Shown here: positions 37,141-47,448 of the stretch, in pieces
Layout of the letters: each line of letters opens with the position of its first letter
Numbering within the stretch: position 1 is the first letter of the stretch
Assembly: GCF_000283155.1 (NCBI RefSeq)
Contig: NW_004454180.1
Location: 24,345,850-24,409,849 of the forward strand
Reading direction: 5' to 3'
Source of the DNA: Ceratotherium simum simum
Taxonomy: Eukaryota > Chordata > Mammalia > Perissodactyla > Rhinocerotidae
DNA length: 64,000 nt
Notes under the pieces: model-generated
Told to the model about the DNA's origin: nothing
What the model saw: the letters and a program-made list of their open reading frames with translations, nothing else
Databases searched by the model: none
Translations under genes and position numbers: made by a program

Positions 37141-37212
37141 GCGGGGCGGGGCTGCGGTTGCGGTCTGTGCGCCCGCGGCGGCGGCGGCGGAGGCGCAGGC
37201 GGCGGCGAGAGG
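37141..37212 (+). other. C9orf72: C9orf72 non-coding exon 1b (5'UTR)
   Basis: GCGGGGCGGGGCTGCGGTTG followed by a CGG-rich run and GGCGGCGAGAGG matches human exon 1b. It ends at a strong donor, AGG|GTGAGTGAG, with GT at 37213-37214. The start is approximate. It is the alternative first exon used instead of exon 1a and splices to exon 2 at 41667. It contains five uninterrupted CGG units (37176-37190), apparently more than the human exon. I see no ATG in it, so transcripts starting here carry only the two tiny upstream ORFs of exon 2. Confidence 0.8.
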
Positions 37213-40200
37213 GTGAGTGAGAGGCCGGCGGGCTCGCGGCTGTTTGGCGTCGGGGTGCGGGGATGTCGCGGGGGTCGCGGCGGAGCCTCGTTGCGGGACT
37301 CTGCTGGGCTCATCCTCTCTGTTCCCCTCTCTTCCCTGCCCAAAAGCCGGCGTCGGGTGTTCCAGCCCGGCGACCAGTGCGGTTGCCTGCATCCGGGCCC
37401 GGGCTTCCTGGCGGCGGCGGCGCAGACCAGGGGATGGGGATCGGGCCTCCTCCCGGTTCGCGCCCGCAGTCCCCGAGCCCGCGCCTCCCGGGGACCCGGA
37501 GGACCCGCCGCGGGCTCGGGGGAGGGGAGCCTCGGGCACCGGGAGGCCTGGCCGGGGGAAGGCCAGAGGGCAGGCGGTGCGCGGCTGCTGCGGACCACGT
37601 CGGGGTCCCAGAGGAGATAATGATGCGGGTGGGATGGCGGTGTGGACATGCTGTAGTATTCGCTGAGAGAATTCGAATAGAAGTTTCTAAGGATTGCTGA
37701 TGTCTTGTAAATTTGGGCAGCAATTCTAGCCTGGGTTGTGCTCCCATTCCGTGGGGCACGACCTCTTGCTTCACAGCCCCGAGATTACACAGACTTACTT
37801 AAAGGAAGTGACCGCTGTGACTTGGGCATCACTTGACTGATGGTATCAGCTGCGGAAAGAAGCGCACTGATTACACATCTGTCGTGTCCACACCGGGTCT
37901 CACTGGCCCCGGGGATCTCCGCCAGGCTCTGTGTTCAGGAGACAGAGAGAGGTCACGCACTTAACTTGCCCGAGACAGGTGACCGTTTCAGAAACAAGGG
38001 AGATGGTTAGGTGCTAGTAGGTGCTAGTAAAGTAACAGGCAGGTTTGTGGCCAGTGGGTGAATATGGATTCAGCCTGTGCGCATCCCTCACCTGTGATGC
38101 AAAGTGAGGGGACACAATACATCTGACATTACTTTTAATTTGGAAAATACTGTTCCTTAGATACCATTTTTTTCACACTTTAGAAAACTTCTGAGGTAAT
38201 GGAAACATCACTGAAGCAACAATATAGTATATGAGAGATTAATACTATGGAGTCAGAATACTTGAAATATGATGATGTTAGGTGACACAGACACTGTTGC
38301 CAGCACCTCCGCCAGACTTGCCACTGGGAAAGCCCTGTATCACTTGGAAATTGCCTCATGATGACTATGCCCTGTATACATATGAAACAAATGAGAGAAA
38401 TTATAGACCACATTGCAGATTATGCACTAAGCCAGCACTAACCTGCTCCAGAAAGCAATTCATAGGAGGTAAAGGTCTATTTTCCTTATAAAGTTGATAA
38501 AATAGTCTCTTTATTTGGCTCTGTTAGCAGTCCAAAATTTGCTTTCAGAGAAAGAAATTGGCTATTATCTGAGAAACTTGGATATGGGAGAGAGCGAGAG
38601 CCTGATAGTGATACCATGAACTTCATCTCCAGTCTTGCCTTAAAAATTTAGATAAAAATAAAAATTTAGAAAGTATTGCTGTCTGGTAGTTACAAGTGGT
38701 TCACTGTCATTAAAGTTGGCATGGGGAGCTTCTGTTTTGGAAGGTGGGCTGGTTTAGGACCTTGCTTCTGTTAGGACGGGGAGAAAATAAACAGAAAGCA
38801 TGGTTACAAGAAGTGGGGCTTTATGGTGGTAGAATTCTGGTTTACAATAGCAGTGGACCAACCAACTTTCTAAATAACAGTTGGAGAAGAGATGGCTAAT
38901 GATTAGCAAAAGTTTAAGAAGAAGCAAAGCTTCAAAGCTACCACTCTGCTAACAGTTTTAACAGATGATAATTAACATAATTTTTGTGTCTGCATATGTT
39001 GGATTATTTTCAGAAGGTATGTTGTTACATCCTCATGAACCCTGTTCTTTGTTTACAGGAGTGGCAAGCCATCGCGTCACCCAATTTGGATCCTGGCTTC
39101 CCTCAAAAGACTATGGTTAATGTTTGATAATGCTCTGGAGTAGCCAACACTACATGTAAATAAGACATGTAGATAAAAGACTTTTGGTTTTGAACTGACT
39201 TTTTTCAGCCACATTTGTATATATGGATGTTCCTCACCAAAGATGATGACTTTAAGTGTTAGTAAAATCATTTTTATAACTCTCCTAATTATACTTCTCT
39301 GTGACATTTCATTTCTCGGATTCTTTCTTTTGGCAGGATGTTAAGCTAAACAATTCCACGTTATCCTTTTGTTTTCTTTCAAATGATACTAGCAGTGAGA
39401 ATGAATGTGATTAATTGTTTAAATAGTTTAATTTTCATAACCAGGTAGAGAATTTTCCCATAGTCCAACCAGATTTGCTGTAGGGCTTCATTCGGTTTTA
39501 GGAAATGTTTTTATTTTCAGTGTAATGATGAAATGTTTAAGTTATAATATTACCTTTATGATTATTCACCTTTTTTTATCCAAAAGAAAGAACCAAAGAA
39601 AAATATGATACAATATAATTTTATGGCTGTTTGTTTACTTAATTCATCTCCTTGGCCTTGTTTGCTGTTGTTAATGATGACAGTAGCATCATTACAGTTT
39701 CAATTCAAATTATATTCCTGTATTCTATCATTGTAAACTGTTTAAATTGTATCCAAAACAGTGGATGTATTAAATAAACTTGACAGCTTATGTCCACTGT
39801 AGTCTCTTAAGACTATTAAATTGATATACCATGTTAAAAAGTAAATACTCCCTCAATGAATTTCTGAAATGAAAAATACACACATGAGGACTGCCTTTGT
39901 GTGAAACCATTTCTGCACATACTTACTATGAAGTGTCTGGCCAAGCTTTGTAAACCTATTCTTGACATCCATGATAAAAGTGCTCATTTGATACTTTAAA
40001 AATAGAAGTCACTGCTTTTCATCAATCTCTGAACTCTCTTGACAAGATATAGATAAAATTCTTTAAGTAAAATGGTTTATTTTGACATGAATTTAGTTAT
40101 AGATCAAATGTTATCTCCCTAAGCAATCATATAGGCAAAAATAGGTATATCATAGTTCACTTACTAACTGCTATCCTTTACCGTTAAGAGGACTAGATTC

Positions 40201-40374
40201 CACAATTTTAGGCTTGCTTAAATAAAATTGTCATAATTTTTTTTTATTTTCGGTCTTTCAACACAAGTATTCAATTTTAATATTAGGCAAGAATGATTCG
40301 TTTTACACTCATATCACGTAGAATGTACACTTTCAGTGTTATATTTGAGTGTTTCAAGATACACAAGAGACTGG

Positions 40375-40470
40375 ATTCTAGCCCAGCTCTGTGACCTTGG
40401 GCGGTTCCCTCTTCTCTATTTTCTCAGTAGATTGAAAGGCTTGAACAGGGCCTGTGCACTCGTCTGGTTC
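40375..40470 (+). mobile_element. MIR-like fragment in intron 1
   Basis: TCTAGCCCAGCTCTGTGACC and TTGGGCGGTTCCCTC resemble the MIR core; short and uncertain. Confidence 0.45.
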
Positions 40471-40778
40471 TCTACATCTTCTAAATAACTGAAGCTTTTT
40501 TATTTTAGCCATTTAGTATAGAACTCTCTTTCTAATGATAAACTGCTACATTGCTTTCTTGAATAGCATATTAAATGTATGTATCTTTGTCTTGATGTTT
40601 CGGTGTCATTTTAAACACCATTGTTGGACTTTAGTACACTGGTACCCAGAGAGTTCATTGAGAATAACAGGACTGTTTGCTCATTTTTAATTACCGTTCC
40701 AGGTTGTTTGTGTTTTTGCAATCCTTTGTCTTTTTTTTTTTTTAGCAGCTTTAAGGTATTTCTACTGTCAGGTGTTTT

Positions 40779-41220
40779 ACTAATTTCCTAGGACTGCCAT
40801 AAGAAAGTACCACAAACTGGGTGATGTAAAACAATGCGAATTTATTCTGTCACAGTTCTGGAAGCTAGAAGTCGAAATAAGGTGTCGGGAGGGGCCTGCT
40901 CTTCTGAAGTCTCCAGGGAAGAATCCTTCCTTGCCTCTCCTTAGCTTCTAGTGGTTGCCAGCCATCCTTGGCGTTCCTTGGCTTACAACTGTGTCACTCC
41001 AATTTCTGCCTCTGTCTTCACGTGGCCTTGTTTCCTCTATGTCTGCCTGTCTCCAAATCTTTCCTTATAAGGACACCAGTCGTTGGATTAGGGCCCACCC
41101 TATTCCAGTATGACCCAGTCTTAGCTTGATTACACCTATTTCCAAATAAGGTCACATTGACAGCTACAGGGGGTCAGGACTTGAACACGTATTTTGGGAG
41201 GCCACAGTTCAACCCACAAG
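40779..41220 (-). mobile_element. MLT1-type LTR in intron 1, antisense
   Basis: AAGTACCACAAACTGGGTGA, GCGAATTTATTCTGTCACAG, TTCTGGAAGCTAGAAGTCG, TTATAAGGACACCAGTCG, TTGGATTAGGGCCCACCC and TTTCCAAATAAGGTCACATT follow the reverse complement of MLT1 in order. It is opposite to the gene, so its own poly(A) signal is not in sense with C9orf72. Confidence 0.8.
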
Positions 41221-41666
41221 TGTCATGGTCTCTAGCTGAGCCCTCCCCTTCCCAATTTGCTCCTCTTTAGTTGCTATGGTTTAGGAACCAAATATCCATC
41301 ATATTAGAATTGCACATAGACTGGATATGTGGGAACAGTGGGGATCTATTCTAGGAGCTTTAGTATATAATATTTCATATCAATGTTCAGAGGCCCTTTT
41401 TTAGTTCATTATTATTTTGGATTTCTAAGTGTAGGTCCTGAACATAAGGGACAAGTTACTATGATTGTAAAATTATCATCATATCAGCAAACACTTAATG
41501 TGCACCTGCCATACTGACTGAATGTCTCTATCCTGGTGAGAGGCATGCTTCCAAATCTTTTTGGACTGAAGAGGAGAAAACCACATATGCCTAAGTCATT
41601 TGAGTTTTTGATGGATGTCTTTAAAATTGCTGCACCTGATCATTGGTTTTGTTTGTCACTGTTTAG

Positions 41667-41710
41667 GTACCCCTGGAGCATTTGGATAATGTGACAGTGG
41701 GGATGCCGTG
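41667..41710 (+). other. C9orf72: 5'UTR part of exon 2 with two tiny upstream ORFs
   Basis: Exon 2 begins after TTTAG at 41666. In the 44 nt before the main start there is an ATG-TGA start-stop (41689-41694) and a two-codon ORF ATG-CCG-TGA (41703-41711). The TGA of the latter shares its A with the main ATG at 41711, giving TGATG. From memory, human exon 2 has the same two elements. Confidence 0.85.
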
Positions 41711-42154
41711 ATGTCGAATCTCTGTCCACCACCATCTCCAGCTGTTGCCAAGACAGAGATTGCTTTAAGTGGTGAATCGCCTTTATTAGCAGCTACCTTT
41801 GCTTACTGGGACAATATTCTTGGTCCTAGAGTAAGACACATCTGGGCTCCAAAGACAGAACAAGTACTTCTCAGCGACGGAGAAATAACTTTTCTTGCCA
41901 ACCACACCCTAAATGGAGAAATCCTTCGAAATGCGGAGAGCGGGGCTATCGATGTAAAGTTTTTTGTCTTGTCTGAAAAAGGAGTAATTATTGTTTCATT
42001 AATCTTCGATGGAAACTGGAATGGGGATAGGAGCACATATGGACTATCAATTATACTTCCACAGACGGAACTTAGCTTCTACCTCCCACTTCACAGAGTG
42101 TGTGTTGACAGATTAACACACATTATCAGGAAGGGAAGGATATGGATGCACAAG
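41711..42154 (+). CDS. C9orf72: C9orf72 coding exon 2 (residues 1-148)
   Basis: The largest coding exon carries nearly all of the longin-like domain. Key stretches are LLAATFAYWDNILGPRVRHIW, the beta-strand/turn segment around FFVLSEKGVIIVSLIFDGNW, and LPLHRVCVDRLTHIIRKGRIW. It ends MHK at the donor AAG|GTGAGT in phase 0. Residue 3 is Asn here; I recall Thr in human. Confidence 0.97.
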
Positions 42155-45100
42155 GTGAGTGGTTTTTGAGCTTATTAATCATGCTAACCCAGCTGTTGAA
42201 AGTTTATCTTCTGATACATTTATATCTAGTTTTTAGAAGTTATATCCAGTTAACTTCAAACAATAGCTGTTATTTGTGTCTACCTTATTGGATACAGATA
42301 GATCCAGTCTGATGTCAATGATCTTCATAATAACTTGGAAGGCAGGAGATGATAGCTCCACATTACAGATAAAAAGCTAAAGCTTAGAGATATCAAGAAC
42401 ATAATAAGTTTTAGAGTCTAGGTTTGTCTTGAGAGCCCTTGACTCTAAAACCATTTTTTTTGTTTTTGCTTTGCATGACCCTGTCCTTGACCTACTGCCA
42501 TGTGTAGGTACAGGCAATTCAAAACAATTGTTTCATAAGCGGGTGGCTGAGTAATGTAGCCTTTGGTCCCTTTAACTTCTTTGCCAAGTTCTGAAATTTG
42601 TAAAATGAGGAGGTTGGACCAAATGGTTTCTAAGAGATATTCCTTTTAATTTTGCAGATTGAGCTAGAGGAAATTACTGTTATCCCTTAAATCCTATAGT
42701 TTAATATATAGTGATATTTATATTTACATGAGATTTGAAGAACAAATTTAATTCTCCTGTCTACTTAGCAGTTTGATAGTAATATGGAAGTCCGGTAAAG
42801 CATTATTAATTTTATAAGCCTTTTACCAGATAGTAAGGAAAAATAATATCTTTTAAAAGAATTGTTGTTTACTATGTTAGCAGGCTTCCTCCTTATTTCT
42901 TACATGTTTATGAAAATCATTCAAAATCAGGAATTCCCAGATTCAACTTGATCTTATTTAATTTGAAAAGTGCAAATCATTAGTTCCTTTGTAAAGCTAT
43001 GCAGATGTTTCATTGACTGTTTGCTGCTAAATTATCTGTTTTTAACTGCAGGAAAAAAAGGTGTTTTTCTTTTATTCTGTATTGTCTATGAGAGCATGAA
43101 TTTGTTGGGTTAATATCCTGCCCCCCACCTTTTTTTCTGCCTTAAAATGGAAAGTATTTTTCCCACGAACTAGGTTACACAAGAACATGTCTGCCATTTA
43201 ACTGTATTGCAAAAAAATAAGCAAGTATCAAAAGGTCGTGCTCGTGTTTTTTAAATTTTAATGAATTTTCTCTTGCTCAGGAAAGGCAAGAAAATGTCCA
43301 GAAAATAGTCTTAGAAGGCACAGAGAGAATGGAAGATCAGGTAAGGTGCAGATAGCATGCTATCAAACACCACCGAGCTCAGGGCGTGTGTTTATGTAAG
43401 GCTGAGGGCTACTTTTGTGAGGGCCCTGAAGCCATGTTATTTTGACAGAGTGAGCCTGAGAATGAACAGAGCCTTTATGAAGATGTATGGAATAAACTGG
43501 ATGAAAATTTCCATACCTTAGACCTGAAGAGTTAAATACGCAAAGGATAACAGCAGTTGCATCTACAAATTATTATTTTGCTAACTTTTTTTCTCATTGC
43601 AAAGAGTGAGTTTCGAATAACTTGTTCATAGTAAAAATTTTAAATTTTATGTGAAATTTTCTTTAAGGTATTGCTTCTCAAACATTTCCACAGAAGTAGT
43701 TATAACAGGAGGCAAGTGAGTATACCCCTACTGTGTCTAGGGGTGCAGGCACAGCTCTAAGCATATTTCTTTGAAGTCTCGTGTTGTGTCTTTAAAACTC
43801 ATGCAGTTTACATTTTGTTCTATGATATGTCTATTTGTTTTTTTTGTTTGGTTGGTTTTTTTTTTTTTTTGTGAGGAAGATCAGCCCTGAGCTAACATCT
43901 TATGCCAATCCTCCTCTTTTTGCTGAGGAAGATTGGCCCTGAGCTAACATCCATGCCCATCTTCCTCTACTTTATATGGGACACCGCCACATCATGGCTT
44001 GACAAGCAGTGCGTCGGTGCGAGCCTGGGATCCAAGCCGGTGAACCCCAGGCCGCCACAGCGGAGCACGCGCACTTAACCACTTGTGCCACCAGGCCAGG
44101 CCGGCCCCTGTCTATTTGTTTTAATATTACAATTTCCCAGTGACATTCTTCACCTTCTTATTCATCAGGTTTCTGATAATATCAAGTCTCTAGGAGAACA
44201 GGCGGTGTTTATCCTGTGGCTTTGAATACCTTTAGAGAGCAGGCACCAGAGTTTGAGAAGCATGATTGCAAGGATTTGGCTTCCCTTATGGAAATTAGAT
44301 GCAAACTGTTTCAGTGTAAAGCAGAGAAGTTCTGAAAGGGACTCTTCAGTGGAGAAAGGCTCCTTTACTTCTACTCCCTTAGCCCCTGGCCACCCTCCAC
44401 GCTCCTTCTGTTCAAACTCCGGTCTGAGCATGGCTGGATTGCCTCTGCTCTGGTTCTCCTTAGCATGCCTCAGACAGAATGGTAGTTTTAAACAATAACT
44501 TTTCTAAAAATTTCTGAAAATACAAGGACATAAACAAGGAAAACTCAAAACCCTGTAAAATGACCTCTTTTCCAACATTGTTATGTCTATGCTTTTGTAA
44601 ATAACTTTCTAGGCCTGAGGAAGTAATTCTGGGGAAAAATCTGAGACTTAGAAGAAAATGTTTTCTTTACCCAGAGAAGCCGGGCCTTTACTGGCTGGTC
44701 ACTAAGCAGGGTGCCAATGAATGGGGTGACTTTCACCAGCCTCTAGATGTACCTGCTAATTATGGAGTCATTATAGAGTTATCTCAAGATAAGGAAAGTT
44801 AGGACCCAATGAAATCCTACTTTTACTGGGGTTATTTTTTCCAAACCAGAAACCTGTACTTACAAAGTTTACCACTATTAACTTAGTTTTATTTCTCTTT
44901 TAAGGGCTGTTCTTGAAAATGTTATCCTACCGCTTCTGTATATTTGGACAAACTGGAGGGTTTTAAAGGGGAAACATGCCCCTGCTGAGCTCAAGTTAGA
45001 GAAGTCCAAGGAGGAAAAGAAACTTGAGGGACTTGCTTTTAGAGCCTCTTCTGTGTTCAGCCTTGTAGGACTTTTTTGTTAAGCTTCAATGAGCATATCC

Positions 45101-47448
45101 ATTAACTTATGATGATAAATGTCTGAGATACCATGTGTGACATACCATGGGAAGGTATTTTCCTGCAATTATCCTTTCTGAAAAGAAGGAGTTGCCTGAT
45201 AATTCAGTCCTTGCAAATTTCACATCATGTGCTTTCAATGACTTTATTTTGAACAAATAAATACTATTTGGGGATGACACATTAGTCTGAAACAACTTCA
45301 GTCAGTGCTAGTTCAGGATGCTTATAGCTGTCATCTGATAAAGTTGCTTTACAAGGAAGCAAATTTAACATAGCTTCTTCAGTCATTATTCTTGTGGAAT
45401 TGCACATGTTGATTGTAAACAAGCATTTTAAAAATTAAAAAGCAGAAACAATGAGTGGTAATGTTTGGAGGTTCCTACAGGCTGAAATTTTTAAAATAAT
45501 AAAATCTGTATGATGCAAAGAGGCTTATGGCTTAGGATAAAATTTCTAGAGACAACGTCACATTTAAATTCTCAAGCAACTTACATGATAAGGGGCTCTG
45601 GAAAAATGGGTTTGGTCACTCAAAAAATGACTCGAATGACTACGGTTCTAATTTAAAGATGCATGTGAAGAGTTTCAATAAAATCGTGTCATGAAATGTG
45701 AGTGAGAAAAAAACTGTTGTTAGATTGACTTTAAATAGTATGTGATTTTAAAAACCTGTTGAGCTAAAAATTGATAGACATATGACAATTTCATCTACCT
45801 CTCTGAAAGTTTACATACTCAGATGCTCAAAAAATTTTGAGGGAGCGGTTGGTGGCAGAGGATAAATGACGGATCACCCGTATTTCAGACGCTCTGCATT
45901 TTAGTGTTCTATAGTCAGTTTTCAATTTCGTTCTAGAAACTACAAATTTCAGAATTACATATTTGAGATGTAATAAGTAGTAGTGGTAGTATCTTGAAAG
46001 AACTCTGAAGGAAACTTGTTTTATTGATTCATAAAATATGTGTGATGATTTTGATTTGCAGTTGGGTAGATTATACATTATTATGAATATGGAGGTTGAA
46101 TATTGATTCAGACTTTACTACTGAGTCATTTGCTGAGGACTTCAAAGTCTTTTTATGCTTAGCTTTCCTCGTTTTTAAATATACAATGCGTCAATGACCT
46201 GTAATTAACAAGAGTTTTTATATCTCAAATAAATTTCAAAGGAGATCCTTTCTAAATTTGGCTTGGTGATTTAATCATTGCATGTAACAGTAAATGATAA
46301 GGCAATGATTCCATTTTGACTAAAGAAAATTATTCCTGGAAGAATGAAAATGAGTCTTAACTAGCATGTAAATCCTTTAGAAATGTATGTAGTAGTGGAC
46401 TTGTTTGGGGCTGTGTTTTAACAAGTTATCAAGTATTTCTATCAAAGGGTGTTATTCTTTGCTCTCAGTTTTTAATTTTTTATTGCCCAGCTTATCCTAT
46501 ATTGTGTGATTTTCTTCACCTCACTTTGCTTTTTTTGTGCAGGGTCAGAGTATTATTCCAATGCTTACTGGGGAAGTAATTCCTGTCATGGAACTGCTTT
46601 CATCTATGAAGTCACACAGTGTTCCTGAAGAAATAGATGTAAGTTCTTACTTACCTGGTTAAATAGGAGCAATGGCACCCTTCATCAGTTCCCTCGAGTT
46701 ATATTACTATTATGTATATTGGTAATATTCTAATTTTAGCAGTATGCATTTTTTGTCATACATATTATTCATATGAAGTATTAGCCACTTTAACAAACTC
46801 ACTTAAAATCCTGAAGTTTTTGGCCAAACAGAGGCTGTTTTGGTCAGTGATAGTTATGATAAAATTAAATTTATTTAGGTTTTTTCACCACTTTTGTATT
46901 TCTTGGAACTGGGAGAATTCCAGACCTCATAGACTAAGCAATCAGTATCTCATGCAGTACTTTTTGTGACAAAGCTTTGTACAATAAGTGGCAATTAATG
47001 AAAGTTTACTGATATTCACTAATCTAATTGCCTTCAACTTTTGTTGAGGACGTTGTGAATCACACAGTGTGCATGTACAGAGAAATCTTTGGGAAACTAT
47101 TCTTGTTGCTTTCTGACTTGGTCATTCAGATTTGTCTCCTGATCCTGACGGCTCAGGATGGTTCTGTAACAATTGTTGCTTAACCTGTCTGACCAGTTTT
47201 CCCCTTTGTCCTCCCCAGAGTGTGGGGTAGTGCTGAGTGTTTTATGGGGACTCTTGATGCTCAGAAATGAGGGCAGTGTGTTAGACTGCACCTAGACTTC
47301 AGAAAACTTGTGTATTAAGAGATTATTTCAACACTATGTTATAGCCAGAATAATTTTTGTTGTCATTGTTGCATTTTAGATAGCTGATACAGTTCTCAGT
47401 GATGATGATATTGGTGACAGCTGTCATGAAGGCTTTCTTCTCAAGTAA
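41711..47448 (+). CDS. C9orf72: C9orf72 short isoform, 222 aa (exons 2-5, reading into intron 5)
   Basis: Exons 2-4 give 200 codons; exon 5 adds 21 codons plus AA. Reading on through the unspliced donor gives AAG (Lys222) and TAA at 47446-47448, so the stop sits inside the GTAAGA donor. The human short isoform is also 222 residues and ends GFLLK. It contains the longin part but lacks the DENN region. The 3' end of such a transcript would lie in intron 5; ATTAAA at 47738 is one possible poly(A) signal, but I cannot decide from sequence. Confidence 0.75.

Larger units (their letters stand above)
36640..37660 (+). promoter_or_regulatory. C9orf72: CpG-island promoter of C9orf72
   Basis: A sharp switch from AT-rich flanks to dense GC/CpG sequence covers both alternative first exons. 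Several GC boxes of the SP1 type (GGGGCGGGG or GGGCGGGG) are visible near 36912-36921, 37109-37118 and 37138-37151. No TATA box stands out, as expected for a housekeeping CpG-island promoter. Long open frames on both strands here are a by-product of few stop codons in GC-rich DNA. The human promoter has the same arrangement of exon 1a, a G-rich intron stretch and exon 1b. Confidence 0.9.
37213..41666 (+). other. C9orf72: C9orf72 intron 1 (downstream of exon 1b)
   Basis: The intron starts GTGAGTGAG and ends CACTGTTTAG. The first ~450 bases belong to the CpG island. The rest is AT-rich and mostly unassigned by me, apart from a weak MIR-like piece near 40375-40470 and an MLT1-type LTR at 40779-41220. 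A good acceptor-like sequence (TTCTTTGTTTACAG) ends at 39058. Confidence 0.8.

Noticed and set aside
36834..37774. Long open frames on both strands (up to 271 codons) in the CpG island
   Set aside because: They arise because stop codons are rare in this GC-rich DNA. Their products are low-complexity Pro/Arg/Gly/Ala sequence, overlap one another on both strands and match no family. The region is the C9orf72 promoter and first exons.
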